A stretch of DNA of 64,000 nucleotides from Amycolatopsis aidingensis (GCF_018885265.1 NZ_CP076538.1:2888001-2952000), one strand, 5' to 3'. Shown: positions 28,245-37,783, counted from the first letter of the stretch. The notes: a model not told the origin generated them from the sequence alone. Numbers and translations are program-made.

Positions 28245-30734
28245 CTAGCGGCGGCGGAAGAGGGAGCGGGGAAGTAGCCTGCCCCGCAGCGAGACCGGGG
28301 CGCTGCGCCGCAGGCTCTGCCGCAACCCGTGGAAGGCCGAGGCGAACTCGGGGTCGCCCGTCGGATCCGCCGGGCTGTACCAGGAGCGTTCCACCACACC
28401 CACCACGGTGCGCAGGTGGTCCTTGCCCTCCTCGTCGAGGTGGTGCCGCTGGGCGACCTTCTGCGCGGCCACCCGCACGGTGTCACTCTTCGGGATCGTG
28501 ATGCCACGGTCCGCGCATTCGTCCAGCAACTCGTCCCAGGCCGCATTGGCCGCGGTGGACTGCCTGGCCGCGATCGTGCGCAGCCTGCGCCTCCTGGTGA
28601 ACTCCCGTGCGATCGAGGGCGCCAGCCCGAGTAGCACGATGCTCAGCAGGCCGAGGGCGAAGGTCCAGTGCAACTGCCAGCCCGCCAGCACCAGCGAGAC
28701 CACCCACAGCAGGCCGACCAGCCAGGACAACCAGTCCGGAACCCCGCCGCCGGGGTGGCGCAGCACGCTGGCGCGCCTGCCGAGCAGCACCGTGGCCACG
28801 GTCAGCACCAGCGCCGCCAGGCCGGCGATCAGGGCGCCCCAGCCGGACCAGGCAGGCGGCCGCTCGAAGAAGTTCGGCTGCGCAGCGCCCTCCGGCAGCG
28901 GGACGGCGTTCTGGTCGGTTTCGGCGCCAGCCGATGGCTCCGGCGAGGCCGAGGCCGAGGGCTGCTCGGCGCCCGACTCCCCGGAGGGCGAGTCCGCGGG
29001 GCCGTCGTCGCGTTGCAGGTAGGGCGGCAGGTAGCCGCGGCCGTCGGCAAGCGGGGTCGGGTCGAAGGAGACCCAGCCGCTGTCGCCGAAGTACACCTCG
29101 ACCCAGGCGTGCGCGTCCTGCGAGGTGATCGAGCGGTAACCGGAGCTGGGGTAGCCGGTGGTGAAGCCGACCGCCACCCTGGCCGGGATGTCCAGTGCCC
29201 GCAGCATCACGGCCATCGCGGAGGCGAACTGCTCGCAGAACCCGCGCTTGCCGTTGAGCAGGAAGTCGGCGAGGGCGTCGGAGTCGGAGGCCTCCGCGGT
29301 GCGGGTGTCGTAGGTGAACCCGTTCTCCGCGGTGGTGAAGTAGCGCCAGAGCGCGGCGGCCTTGTCGAAGGTGGTCGGCTCGCTGCGGGTGAGCTGCTCG
29401 GCCAGCGCGACCACCCTGGAGTCCACCTGGCCGGCCTCGGTGTAGATCGGCGGCACCTCGGAGGGGTCCGGCCGCGCGGCGCGCAGCGCTTCCCTGCTGG
29501 GCTCGGCCAGCGAGGCCATCTCGGTGTACGGCCCCGGCGCCTGCCGCCGCTCGCGGAACACCGAGCCGCTGGTCTGGTCGTAGAACCAGCCGTCGGAGAT
29601 GTTGGCCAGGTTGCGCGGCGCGCCGTACACCGGCAGCCACACGTCCACCCAGTTGACCGGCTCGATCCGGATCTCCCGGCTCTGCGCGGTGCCATTGTCC
29701 CCCGGCGCCGCGGGCAGCGGGCCGTTCGCGGGAACCCCGGCCGGCATCGCCTCCGGCAGGCCCCAGCCCTCGTTCGGGCGGTAGGTGTTCAGCGTGAACG
29801 CGCGCAGCAGCCGCTGATCGTCGCCGAGTCCGCGGACCCGGAACAGCTCCACGTTGGCGCCCTGATCCAGCATGCCGCGCAGGGAGGTGAACGGGTTGAC
29901 GCCCAGCCCGCCGCTGACCGCGGTCTGGTCCCCGCCGCCGGTGCCGGGCAGCCGCCCCGCGGTGCCGATCGCGGTCATCCCGGAGCCGGCGACCAGGCCG
30001 ACCAGCAGCGCGACGACGACCACGGCGATCGGCGCGGTGGCCGCACCCGGTGACCCGCCCAGCCCCGGTGCCTCCCGGTTGCGCCAGCGCCGGTGCCGGT
30101 GGCTGCCGTCAACGGCGAGCAGCCCGGCGAAGGCGGCGGCGCCGATGGCGAAGGTCCACCAGGGCAGCAGCTCGTTGGAAAGGGATGCGGGCACCGCGTA
30201 GACGCACAGCAGGATCAGGCCGCTGGCCGCGGGGGCACTCGCCGCGATCGCCAGGGTGTCCACCAGGATCGCGACCAGTCCGATCGCGATCGTGACCAGG
30301 CACAGGATCGGCGGGCTGGGATCCACCGGCGGCAGGCCGGTGCGGACCTGCTCGAAGGAGGCCACCAGCACGTCGTTCAGCTCGGCAAGGGCCGCGGGCC
30401 CCGGCAGGATCGCCAGGATGCCGCTGCGGGTGAAGACCCCCACCACCAGGAACAGCAGTACGGCCAGCTGGGCGAGGCCGACCACCAGCGTCGGGGTGCG
30501 CAGGGTGCGCAGGGCCAGCCCGGTGCAGGCCACCAGGACGGTCGCCACGATCACGTAGCCCAGCCAGGCCCAGCCCGCGACCACGCCGGTGAGCGAGGTG
30601 GCCGCGCAGACCGTGGCCAGCCCGGCCGCGACCGGGGCGAGCACGCTGTTGCCCCACGCCGCGGGCTGCCGGGCGGGCCGCTGGGGCTGGAACTGGTGCG
30701 GCGGCGGGGCCTGCCGGGGTGGTGCGGCGGTCAT
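28245..30734 (-). CDS. TgpA-type membrane transglutaminase-like protein
   Basis: An 829-residue protein with about six N-terminal membrane helices (about 30-215), a large extracytoplasmic region with a transglutaminase-like core, one more helix (about 625-645, then another near 690), and a cytoplasmic DUF4129-like end. The papain-like triad is visible: Cys in KRGFCEQFAS, His in QDAHAWVEV, Asp in VSFDPTP. Last gene of the moxR-DUF58-tgpA operon. Its ATG overlaps the DUF58 stop (ATGA). Such operons are thought to assemble or activate envelope proteins. The crosslinking activity has not been established in most members. Confidence 0.9.
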   Translation of the reverse strand: MTAAPPRQAPPPHQFQPQRPARQPAAWGNSVLAPVAAGLATVCAATSLTGVVAGWAWLGYVIVATVLVACTGLALRTLRTPTLVVGLAQLAVLLFLVVGVFTRSGILAILPGPAALAELNDVLVASFEQVRTGLPPVDPSPPILCLVTIAIGLVAILVDTLAIAASAPAASGLILLCVYAVPASLSNELLPWWTFAIGAAAFAGLLAVDGSHRHRRWRNREAPGLGGSPGAATAPIAVVVVALLVGLVAGSGMTAIGTAGRLPGTGGGDQTAVSGGLGVNPFTSLRGMLDQGANVELFRVRGLGDDQRLLRAFTLNTYRPNEGWGLPEAMPAGVPANGPLPAAPGDNGTAQSREIRIEPVNWVDVWLPVYGAPRNLANISDGWFYDQTSGSVFRERRQAPGPYTEMASLAEPSREALRAARPDPSEVPPIYTEAGQVDSRVVALAEQLTRSEPTTFDKAAALWRYFTTAENGFTYDTRTAEASDSDALADFLLNGKRGFCEQFASAMAVMLRALDIPARVAVGFTTGYPSSGYRSITSQDAHAWVEVYFGDSGWVSFDPTPLADGRGYLPPYLQRDDGPADSPSGESGAEQPSASASPEPSAGAETDQNAVPLPEGAAQPNFFERPPAWSGWGALIAGLAALVLTVATVLLGRRASVLRHPGGGVPDWLSWLVGLLWVVSLVLAGWQLHWTFALGLLSIVLLGLAPSIAREFTRRRRLRTIAARQSTAANAAWDELLDECADRGITIPKSDTVRVAAQKVAQRHHLDEEGKDHLRTVVGVVERSWYSPADPTGDPEFASAFHGLRQSLRRSAPVSLRGRLLPRSLFRRR

Positions 30735-32002
30735 GAGACACCGCCGATCAGTGAGCCGCGCCGGGTCGCACTGGTGCACAGGCCGGACCACACCTCGGGC
30801 ATCGGGCTGTTCGGCCCGGCGACGAGCACGCCCCAGCCCGCGGCGCGCAGCAGCGCGGCGGACTCGGCGGTGGAGCCCGGCTGGTCCGGGGCGCCGGTGC
30901 CGCCGGCCCAGGTAGGAGTGTCCAGCAGCACGGCGAGGCTGCGGGTACCGCGCGGGCGGTACCGGATCAGCTCGTGCACGCTCTCGTTGCTCACCGTGCC
31001 GAGCACCGCGATCAGCTCCTGCCCGTGCGCCGGGTCGTAACCGGTGGTGATGTCCCGCTGGTGCGCGGGCTGCAGCGCGGCCAGCGAGTCCAGCACGATG
31101 TTGTCGTAGTACTCCCCGCCCTCGCCGGGGGTGTCCGCCAGCACGTTGCCGTGCTCGGTGACCAGCCGCACGCGGTGCCCGGCGCGGCGCAGGTGCAGGC
31201 ACACGCTGGCGCTGAAGGACACCGCCCATTCCAGGCTGGCCGCCGGACCGGTGCCATGGTGTGCCGCGGCCCGGTGGTCCAGCAGCACCGTGGTGCCACC
31301 GCGCCAGGGCCGTTCCTCGATCCGGACCATGATCTCGTCCCGCCGCGCGGTGGACGGCCAGTGCACTTTGCGCAGGTCGTCACCCTGCCGGTACTGGCGC
31401 ACGATCACGTCGGTCTCGCCCTGCCCTGCGTGCAGCCGGATGCTGCCGTCGTCCCCGGAACCGATCCCGGCGCCGATCGGCAGGCCGGACAGCCCGACCA
31501 CCTTGGGCACCACCACCAGCCGCGAGTGCCCGATCAGCTCCCGGTCGAACTCGCACAGCCCGAACGGGTCGGTGATGGTGGCCCGCAGCGGGCCGACCTG
31601 CTGGATGCCGCGCAGCACCGGCTGCAGCGAGTAGCGCAGGGCCACCGAACGGTGGTGCGGGAGGTGCTCCACCACGAACCGGGGCCGGGCGCCGAGCGCG
31701 TAGGGCACGCCGTCCTCCAGCATCACCTCGCCCGCGGGCAGCCTGCCGTTGCGCCACAGTTCGAGCTGGACCTCACCGGAGCGGCCGACCGCGACCCGTT
31801 CCGGCAGCAGGGTGCGGCCGGCGCCGATCCGGACCCTGGTTGCAGCCACGAACACCACGATCAGCAGCGGCAGGGCCACCACGAACAGGGCCACCCGGAG
31901 CAGGTCCCGCTCGTTCAGCACGGCGGCGCAGGCCGCGGCCGCGACCCCGGCCGCGAGCAGGCAGCGGCCGCGGGTGGTCAGTCCGGACAGCGCACGCAGC
32001 AT
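30731..32002 (-). CDS. DUF58 domain protein
   Basis: A 423-residue membrane-anchored protein. Two adjacent membrane helices at about 10-50 are followed by a beta-rich region and the DUF58 domain with a von Willebrand A-like fold (GEFREYR-equivalent region VIVRQYRQGDDLRKVHWPSTARRDEIMVR). These are routinely encoded with MoxR ATPases and transglutaminase-like proteins. The ATG at 32002 is 37 nt after moxR, and the stop overlaps the next start. Upstream in-frame codons run into moxR and were not used. Confidence 0.85.
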   Translation of the reverse strand: MLRALSGLTTRGRCLLAAGVAAAACAAVLNERDLLRVALFVVALPLLIVVFVAATRVRIGAGRTLLPERVAVGRSGEVQLELWRNGRLPAGEVMLEDGVPYALGARPRFVVEHLPHHRSVALRYSLQPVLRGIQQVGPLRATITDPFGLCEFDRELIGHSRLVVVPKVVGLSGLPIGAGIGSGDDGSIRLHAGQGETDVIVRQYRQGDDLRKVHWPSTARRDEIMVRIEERPWRGGTTVLLDHRAAAHHGTGPAASLEWAVSFSASVCLHLRRAGHRVRLVTEHGNVLADTPGEGGEYYDNIVLDSLAALQPAHQRDITTGYDPAHGQELIAVLGTVSNESVHELIRYRPRGTRSLAVLLDTPTWAGGTGAPDQPGSTAESAALLRAAGWGVLVAGPNSPMPEVWSGLCTSATRRGSLIGGVS

Positions 32003-32039
32003 GTAGTGACTCCTGGACTGTGCTGGGCGGCTCGGCGGT

Positions 32040-33113
32040 TCACCGCCGGGCCTGCCCGTTGCCCGCCGCGCTGCCGTGCGGGACGGGGACGCGATGCAGC
32101 ACCGCGCGCACCACATCGGTGGCCGAGCGGCGGGCGGCATGTGCCTCGGTGGTGAGCACCAGCCGGTGCGCCAGCACTGGGACGGCGACGGCATGCAAGT
32201 CGTCCGGAACCACGAACTCGCGGCCGGCGAGCGCGGCCTGCGCCCTGGCCGCCCGCACCAGGTGCAGCGTGGCCCTTGGCGAGGCACCCAGCCGTAGTTC
32301 CGGTATCTGCCGGGTGGCGGTGACCAGCTCGACCGCATACTGCCGCACCTCGGGCGCGATGTGCACCCGGCGCACGGCCCTGACCAGCCTGCTGACCGTC
32401 TCGGCATCGGACACCGGTTCCAGCTCGCCCAGCGGGTTGTGCCCGGAGTGCTCGTCCACCATGGCCAGCTCGGCCTGCGGGTCCGGGTAGCCGATGGACA
32501 CCCTGGCGGTGAACCGGTCCCGCTGCGCCTCCGGCAGGGCGTAGGTGCCCTCCATCTCGATCGGGTTCTGGGTGGCGATCACCATGAACGGCTCGTCCAG
32601 CTGGTAGGTGCTGGTGTCCACCGTGACCTGGTGTTCCTCCATGCACTCCAGCAGCGCCGACTGGGTCTTCGGCGAGGCCCGGTTGATCTCGTCGCCGACC
32701 ACGATGTTGGCGAACACCGGGCCGTAACGGAACTCGAAGTCGCCGGTCTGCCGGTTGTAGATGGACACTCCGGTGACATCACTGGGCAGCAGGTCGGGGG
32801 TGAACTGGATCCGGCTGACCGAGCAGTCGATCGACCGGGCCAGCGCCTTGGCCAGTGAGGTCTTGCCGACCCCCGGCACGTCCTCGACCAGCAGGTGTCC
32901 CTGGGCAAGCAGGGTGACCAGCGCGATCCGCACGACCTCGGGCTTGCCGACCAAGACCCGTTCCACGTTGCCCGCGATCCGGCTGGCGGCGTCGTGTAGC
33001 TCCTCGAGGCTGGCGTGGCCTTCCTGCTGCCGCGGTCCGCTGTCGTTACCCGGATAGGGCGACTGTTGCGTTACCTGTTCGCCGGGCGCAGCAGACTGCG
33101 TTCTCGACGTCAC
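32040..33113 (-). CDS. MoxR-family AAA+ ATPase
   Basis: A 357-residue AAA+ chaperone-like ATPase. Walker A EDVPGVGKTS (77-86), Walker B VVGDEINRASP with the MoxR-typical E-x-x-V insertion LLECMEEHQVTVD, sensor 1 ATQNPIE and sensor 2 in GASPRATLHLVRAA are all present. MoxR proteins remodel partners that carry VWA-type domains, here the DUF58 protein. GTG 33113 follows AGGAGG with a short 4-nt gap. The frame continues upstream in poor coding sequence. First gene of a three-gene operon. Confidence 0.9.
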   Translation of the reverse strand: MTSRTQSAAPGEQVTQQSPYPGNDSGPRQQEGHASLEELHDAASRIAGNVERVLVGKPEVVRIALVTLLAQGHLLVEDVPGVGKTSLAKALARSIDCSVSRIQFTPDLLPSDVTGVSIYNRQTGDFEFRYGPVFANIVVGDEINRASPKTQSALLECMEEHQVTVDTSTYQLDEPFMVIATQNPIEMEGTYALPEAQRDRFTARVSIGYPDPQAELAMVDEHSGHNPLGELEPVSDAETVSRLVRAVRRVHIAPEVRQYAVELVTATRQIPELRLGASPRATLHLVRAARAQAALAGREFVVPDDLHAVAVPVLAHRLVLTTEAHAARRSATDVVRAVLHRVPVPHGSAAGNGQARR

Positions 33114-33449
33114 TCGACCTCCTGGTGCCGAAGCCCTTGCGGTTGTCGCTGGGGCGCGGGGCGCACGACCGGATGTTGCCGGGGCAACCGGGATGCACCG
33201 GTGTTTCCGGTGGGCCGGTGGACTTCCGGGGACCGCCCTCGCGGAGGCCAGCTTCCCACGAAGTGTGTCAAACCGGGGCGAACTAGGGGAGACAACCCCG
33301 TGCTCACTCAACGTTACCGGTGAGATTGGGCTGTTCGGGTGATGGTGAACTCGGTGGAACACACTCCGGCGGGGACTCCCATGACGGTGGGTTCTGGCCT
33401 ATGCTGCGATGCGAGTTCGGTCCGCTACGGAGAGGCGTAACGGGACATT
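33114..33449. other. Divergent promoter region (moxR operon / ESX-associated module)
   Basis: 336 bp. On the minus strand a TTGACA (33272-33267) is a candidate -35 for moxR, but with only a weak -10 (GGCCTC) 17 nt away. On the plus strand TATGCT (33400-33405) is a likely -10 for the gene at 33450, without an obvious -35. No ORF was supported. Confidence 0.45.
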
Positions 33450-33809
33450 ATGACCGACGTTGGCATCCAGATCCCCAGGGACGGCACCGCGTTCGCCGTC
33501 GCGCCGGAGCTGGCCGCCGACGCGTTCACCCGGCTCAGCCAGCTGCAGGACGTGGTCGGCGAGATGGTCCGGCAGGCCAAGTCGCTTGGCAGGCGGGTAC
33601 CGCTGGGCGAGGGCTTCGCGGGCGAGGTCGGCGATTTCATGGCCGAGTACGGCATCGGCGACTCCGGTTCCGCGGTGGAGTCGCTCACCCGGTTCGGCCA
33701 GGAGCTGGAGGAGCTCAAGGCGCAGATCAGCCGGGCACTGCGGCGGTACGAGGAACAGGACGAGGACAGCGCCGCCGCCGCGGGCGGCGTCGACTGCTCG
33801 GGCGGGTAG
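33450..33809 (+). CDS. Small helical protein, probably ESX secretion-associated
   Basis: A 119-residue soluble, mostly alpha-helical protein with no signal peptide or membrane segment. The centre is DAFTRLSQLQDVVGEMVRQAK and the end is acidic with a terminal CSGG. Size and helix pattern resemble Esx/EspC-like secreted partners, and it is the first gene of a row ending in EspG. No WxG is present, so the family is not certain. ATG start with only a weak ribosome site. Confidence 0.55.
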   Translation: MTDVGIQIPRDGTAFAVAPELAADAFTRLSQLQDVVGEMVRQAKSLGRRVPLGEGFAGEVGDFMAEYGIGDSGSAVESLTRFGQELEELKAQISRALRRYEEQDEDSAAAAGGVDCSGG

Positions 33810-33867
33810 GCGCATGACACCCCTTGTGTCAACCCGCGGACGCGCGCGGAGCCGCGGAGGAGCAAGC

Positions 33868-34452
33868 ATGACACGAGGCGAATGGGCGCGCCCGCCGCGT
33901 GCTCGCGTGCTGCCCGCGGTGCCGGCCCTGGCCGGACTCCTCGCGGGCGGGGTGGGCTGTGCGGCCGAACCGGCGCAGGGCCAGGCGCAGCCCGCGGACG
34001 GGGGACTGGTCGTGTCCTCCAGCGCCGCGGGAGAGACCCGGCGGCATGCCGAACCCGCGCTTGCCGACCTGCGGCCCTGCGAACTGCTCGGCCCGGTGGA
34101 GCGGTCCACGGCCGGGTTGACCGAACTGGGTACGGCCAAGACCGTGGGCGGTGCCCCGGCGTGCGACTGGACCGAACCCGGGGTGTTCGGCCTGCTGATC
34201 ACCGTGGACGCCGGCACCGGGCTGGCCGGGATCGACCCTGCCGCGGGCACGCCGGAGGAGCTGGAACTCGGCGCACATGACGCGCTGCTGGTCGCCGACC
34301 GCGCGGCCGACGACGGCACCTGCGCGCTGCTGATCGGTGCGGGCCCGGGCACGGTGCAGGTGGACGTCAGCAACACCGACTTCACCGACACCGACTCGGC
34401 CTGCCGCCGGGCGCGGACCGTCGGCGAGCTGATCGAACCGAAGCTGCCCTGA
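33868..34452 (+). CDS. DUF3558 lipoprotein
   Basis: A 194-residue predicted secreted lipoprotein: basic N-terminus, hydrophobic stretch, and lipobox-like AGGVGC with Cys31. The mature part fits DUF3558 (LRPCELLGPVE...CDWTEPG...CALLIGAG...ACRRA), with paired cysteines expected to form disulfides. The family is common in Pseudonocardiaceae next to ESX/EspG genes. Its function is unknown. The ATG follows GCGGAGGAG at good distance. The lipobox has Gly at -3, which is weaker than consensus. Confidence 0.78.
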   Translation: MTRGEWARPPRARVLPAVPALAGLLAGGVGCAAEPAQGQAQPADGGLVVSSSAAGETRRHAEPALADLRPCELLGPVERSTAGLTELGTAKTVGGAPACDWTEPGVFGLLITVDAGTGLAGIDPAAGTPEELELGAHDALLVADRAADDGTCALLIGAGPGTVQVDVSNTDFTDTDSACRRARTVGELIEPKLP

Positions 34453-34481
34453 CCGGCTTCCGGAGTGGAGGTGCCTCGCAC

Positions 34482-35060
34482 GTGAACGAACGGGCGATAC
34501 CGATCCCGAACAGGCGGTACGAGTCCTACCGGCACGAGGCCATGCTGGACGAGGTCGAGTCGGGCAACGATCCGAGCGCGGCAGGCGAGATCGGCCTGCA
34601 GTGGGGCGAGCTGGCCGGGCGCCTGCGGGAATCGACCCAGGAGCTGCGGAACCTGTCCGCTGGCAGCGTGGAGCTGTGGCAGGGAACCGCAGGGGACGCG
34701 CTGCGGGGTGTGCTGGACAAGGCCGCGGGCTGGTCCGACGAGGCGGCGGAGATCTCCGCCGCGGTGGGCGAGGCGGTGAGCCAGCAGGCCGCGGTCGCCG
34801 CCAAGGCCAGGGCCGAGATGCCGGAGCCGGTCGACTACGACCCGGGCGAGATGATCCGCGCGGCCGCAGGGGGCGGGGACATCCGGGCGCTGGTCGGGCT
34901 GTCCGACGCGCTGGCGCAGCGGCGCGAGGAGGCCGAGGCGGCCCGGCAGAAGGCGATCGACGTGATGAACAACCGCGACGCCGAGCTCCGCGCGGCCGTG
35001 CCGCGGACGGCCTTCGCGGCGCCGCCCACCCTGACCGGTGACCGGCAGGCCGGGGACTGA
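34482..35060 (+). CDS. PPE/WXG100-like ESX substrate candidate
   Basis: A 192-residue helical protein. The centre (about 40-100) is a long helical hairpin containing SVELWQGTAGDALRGVL, where the WQG turn is a WxG-type motif, followed by a coiled coil. The C-terminal third is charged and Ala-rich. No signal peptide. The layout matches the PPE-like partner that EspG chaperones carry to a type VII secretion system, and an espG gene follows with a 2-nt gap. No separate PE-like partner gene is obvious. The GTG start is preceded by GAGTGGAGGTG. Confidence 0.7.
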   Translation: MNERAIPIPNRRYESYRHEAMLDEVESGNDPSAAGEIGLQWGELAGRLRESTQELRNLSAGSVELWQGTAGDALRGVLDKAAGWSDEAAEISAAVGEAVSQQAAVAAKARAEMPEPVDYDPGEMIRAAAGGGDIRALVGLSDALAQRREEAEAARQKAIDVMNNRDAELRAAVPRTAFAAPPTLTGDRQAGD

Positions 35061-35062
35061 CC

Positions 35063-35818
35063 ATGATCCGCGTCTCGGCCTCGGCCTTCGACGTCCTGTG
35101 GACCGACCTCGGCTACTCCGCCCGCCCTGGGCCGCTGGCGGTGCGCAGCGTCGGGGAGACCGACCAGGACCGTACCGACATCCGCGCCGCGGTGTACGAC
35201 AACCTTGCCGAGCGCGGGCTGTTCGCCGACGGCAGGCTGGATCCGGTGCTGGAGGAACGGCTCGCCGCACTGGCCACGGCCGAGGTGTACGTGGAGTGTG
35301 AGGCGCTGGTCGATATGGCCGAGGGTGAGCCGTTGCGCGCGGTGGCTGCGGCCGGGGGAGCGGGTGCGGTGCTGGCCGTACAGCCCCGGCAGACGATCGG
35401 GCTGTCCGAGATCCGCGACACCGAACTGGTGCCCGCGGCCGTCGGGGTGCTTCCCGAGCTGGAACCGGGGCCCGGCTACGGGATCAGCCTGCCCGCGGCG
35501 CGGCTCGGCAGCGGGATGGCGGACCCGGTCTTCGACGAGGAGGAGGGCCAGGCACAGTCCGGCCCCTACCAGCAGCAGGTCCGCGAGGTGCTCGCGATCC
35601 AGGCGCGCCCGGTCTTCGGGGCGGGCCAGTTCTCCGTGCGGGTGCGGGAGCGCGGCGGCCGGGTACGCAGGCTGGGCGGCGTGAGCTGGTTCGTCACCGA
35701 CGTCGGCGCCTACCTCGGCACCGTGGCCCCCGGCCGCGGCGGCCAGGAGTGGATGAGTGTCGCACCCGCCGACAGCGCGCGGCTGGTCGGGAAGCTGTCC
35801 GACATCCTGGAGCAGTAG
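35063..35818 (+). CDS. EspG-family type VII secretion chaperone
   Basis: 251 residues matching the actinobacterial EspG family: N-terminal SASAFDVLWTDLGYSARPGPL, central QTIGLSEIRDTELVPAAVGVLPEL, and a closing beta/alpha part ending in SARLVGKLSDILEQ. EspG proteins bind the tip of PE-PPE-type substrates in the cytosol and guide them to ESX systems. No ESX core genes (eccB-E, mycP) are in the window, so the module must use a machine encoded elsewhere. Ends in a terminator at 35865. Confidence 0.85.
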   Translation: MIRVSASAFDVLWTDLGYSARPGPLAVRSVGETDQDRTDIRAAVYDNLAERGLFADGRLDPVLEERLAALATAEVYVECEALVDMAEGEPLRAVAAAGGAGAVLAVQPRQTIGLSEIRDTELVPAAVGVLPELEPGPGYGISLPAARLGSGMADPVFDEEEGQAQSGPYQQQVREVLAIQARPVFGAGQFSVRVRERGGRVRRLGGVSWFVTDVGAYLGTVAPGRGGQEWMSVAPADSARLVGKLSDILEQ

Positions 35819-35864
35819 GGCTCCCCACCTTCTCCCACCCGGCCCTCCACACCGGGCTACCAGT

Positions 35865-35904
35865 GGGCCATCAAGGCGCCTGATACCCGCCGGATGGCCC
35901 TTTT
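35865..35904 (+). terminator. Intrinsic terminator after espG
   Basis: GGGCCATC (35865-35872) and GATGGCCC (35893-35900) followed directly by TTTT. The loop holds a second GGCG/CGCC stem. One of the few hairpins here with a T run. Confidence 0.7.
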
Positions 35905-36042
35905 CCGGCCCTTCCGCACCTCGGTGTGGACCCGCCGGTATCACCCGGGATGGCGATGTTCCCCCACGACCCCCCCACCCGAGGCCACCCTCGTGACCTG
36001 CGAAAACGCTGAGAGTGTCGTCCTCTTTGGTGTCATTCAGCG

Positions 36043-36084
36043 TTGACTGTGGTGGAAAGTGGGGTACGGTGGTGGCCAGTGGGG
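36043..36084 (+). promoter_or_regulatory. mraZ promoter with four MraZ-type operator repeats
   Basis: TTGACT (36043-36048), 16 nt, TACGGT (36065-36070). Four GTGGKG units begin at 36049, 36059, 36069 and 36079, exactly 10 bp apart, covering the spacer, the -10 and the start region. This is the spacing of known MraZ sites, so MraZ probably controls its own operon. Confidence 0.75.
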
Positions 36085-36162
36085 CGGAAGGGAGCCCCGT
36101 GGCCGATCTCGGTGGTGCCGCCACTGGCGGAGCACCGACGTTCGGTAGGGAGGTGGCGGCCG

Positions 36163-36594
36163 ATGTTCCTCGGCACCCACACCCCGAAACTGGACGACAA
36201 AGGGCGGCTCACGTTGCCTGCGAAGTTCCGGGACGCACTGGCGGGTGGGCTGATGATCACCAAGGGACAGGATCACTGCCTTTACGTCTTCCCGCGTGCC
36301 GAGTTCGAGCAGATGGCACGCAAGGTCGCCGAGGCCCCGTTCACCAACGAGGCGGTTCGGGCCTACCAGCGGTACCTGTTCGCGGGTACCGACGAACAAC
36401 GCCCGGACGGGCAGGGGCGGATCGCGATCGCCCCGGAGCTGCGGCGCTATGCCGGGCTGAACAAGGAGTGCGTGGTGATCGGTGCGATCACCAGGTTGGA
36501 GATCTGGGACGCCCAAGCGTGGGAGGGCTACCTGGAGGAACACGAGGAGAGCTACGCGAAGGCGCAGGAGGAAGTACTGCCGGGCGTGTTCTAG
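36163..36594 (+). CDS. mraZ: Transcriptional regulator MraZ
   Basis: A 143-residue DNA-binding protein, first gene of the division and cell-wall cluster. It has two SpoVT/AbrB-like domains (about 5-50 and 80-125). [18 protein letters not shown] and [18 protein letters not shown] are the paired signature segments. It forms a ring-shaped oligomer that binds direct repeats at its own promoter, and such repeats are present here. The ATG follows AGGGAGG with 9 nt. In-frame codons upstream lie inside the promoter. Confidence 0.96.
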   Translation: MFLGTHTPKLDDKGRLTLPAKFRDALAGGLMITKGQDHCLYVFPRAEFEQMARKVAEAPFTNEAVRAYQRYLFAGTDEQRPDGQGRIAIAPELRRYAGLNKECVVIGAITRLEIWDAQAWEGYLEEHEESYAKAQEEVLPGVF

Positions 36595-36835
36595 CCGCGT
36601 GGCCGCCGGCACCCCCGCCGTCGGGGGGCGGGGGTCGCGGGCGGCCGGAGGGGAGCCGGCGCGAACCCGGAGATGTTGGTTGCGGATGCCGTGAGGCCTC
36701 TGTCCGCTCAGTGGCCCTGGTGCACCTTCCCCGGCACCAGGTCCACAGCGGGCGGGCGGGGACCTGACGGCATCGGCGAAAGCCCGGCGGTGTGCTTGCC
36801 CGCCGGTCGCGAAGAAGTGCGGAAGGGGGCTGGCC

Positions 36836-37783
36836 GTGACCGAACATCTACCGGTGTTGCTGCAGCGCGTGCTCGCCCTGCTCGCCCCCGCACTCGCCGA
36901 CCGTGAGGCCGTGCTGGTCGACGCGACGGTGGGGCTCGGCGGCCATTCCGAAGCCCTGCTTTCCGCGCATCCCGGCCTGCGGATCATCGCGCTGGATACC
37001 GACCCCGCCGCGCTCGAGCGTTCCGCCGAGCGGCTGGCCCGGCACGGCGACCGGGTCCACTTCGTACACACCGTCTACGACCGGATTCCCGAGGTGCTCT
37101 CCGAGCTAGGTCTGTCTCGTGTGGACGGTGTGCTGTTCGACCTCGGGGTGTCGTCCATGCAGCTCGACCGCGCCGAGCGGGGTTTCTCCTACGCCAGGGA
37201 CGCACCGCTGGACATGCGGATGGACACGACCGGCGGCCGGACCGCCGCGGACGTGCTGAACACCTATCCCGCGACCGAGCTGACCAGGGTACTGCGGGAC
37301 TACGGCGAGGAACGGTTCGCCGCGCGGATCGCGAAGGCGGTCGTGGCCGAGCGGCAACGAGAACCGTTCGACCGCAGCGAGCGGCTGGTGCAACTGCTGT
37401 ACGAGCAGGTGCCCGCGCCGAGCAGGCGGACCGGAGGGCACCCGGCCAAGCGCACGTTCCAGGCCCTGCGCATCGAGGTCAACGGCGAGCTGGAGGTGCT
37501 ACGGGCGGCCATCCCGGCCGCACTGGCGGCGCTGGCCGTCGGTGGCCGGATCGTCGTCGAGTCCTACCACTCGCTGGAGGACCGGATGGTGAAGCGCGCC
37601 TTCGCCGAGCTCGCCACCTCCCGCACCCCGCAGGGGCTGCCGGTCGAGCTGCCGGGGCATGGCCCGCAGCTGCGGCTGCTGACCAGGGGCGCGGAGAAGG
37701 CGGACGAGACGGAGATGCGGCAGAACCCGCGTGCGAGCTCCGTGCGGTTACGCGCGGCGGAGCGGATTGGAGAGGCAGCATGA
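36836..37783 (+). CDS. rsmH: 16S rRNA (cytosine-1402-N4) methyltransferase
   Basis: 315 residues, the RsmH/MraW enzyme that methylates C1402 in the decoding centre. The SAM-binding segment is [15 protein letters not shown] (about 23-37), with [27 protein letters not shown] and [19 protein letters not shown] as family blocks. The C-terminus includes the expected [13 protein letters not shown] start with GGAAGGGGG upstream. The stop overlaps the next ATG (ATGA). 241 bp separate it from mraZ, longer than usual, and I see no gene in that gap. Confidence 0.95.
   Translation: MTEHLPVLLQRVLALLAPALADREAVLVDATVGLGGHSEALLSAHPGLRIIALDTDPAALERSAERLARHGDRVHFVHTVYDRIPEVLSELGLSRVDGVLFDLGVSSMQLDRAERGFSYARDAPLDMRMDTTGGRTAADVLNTYPATELTRVLRDYGEERFAARIAKAVVAERQREPFDRSERLVQLLYEQVPAPSRRTGGHPAKRTFQALRIEVNGELEVLRAAIPAALAALAVGGRIVVESYHSLEDRMVKRAFAELATSRTPQGLPVELPGHGPQLRLLTRGAEKADETEMRQNPRASSVRLRAAERIGEAA

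Larger units (their letters stand above)
35819..36162. other. espG-mraZ intergenic region
   Basis: 344 bp holding the espG-side terminator (35865-35904), an 8-bp inverted repeat AACGCTGA/TCAGCGTT (36005-36012, 36037-36044), and the mraZ promoter with four operator repeats. Confidence 0.7.
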
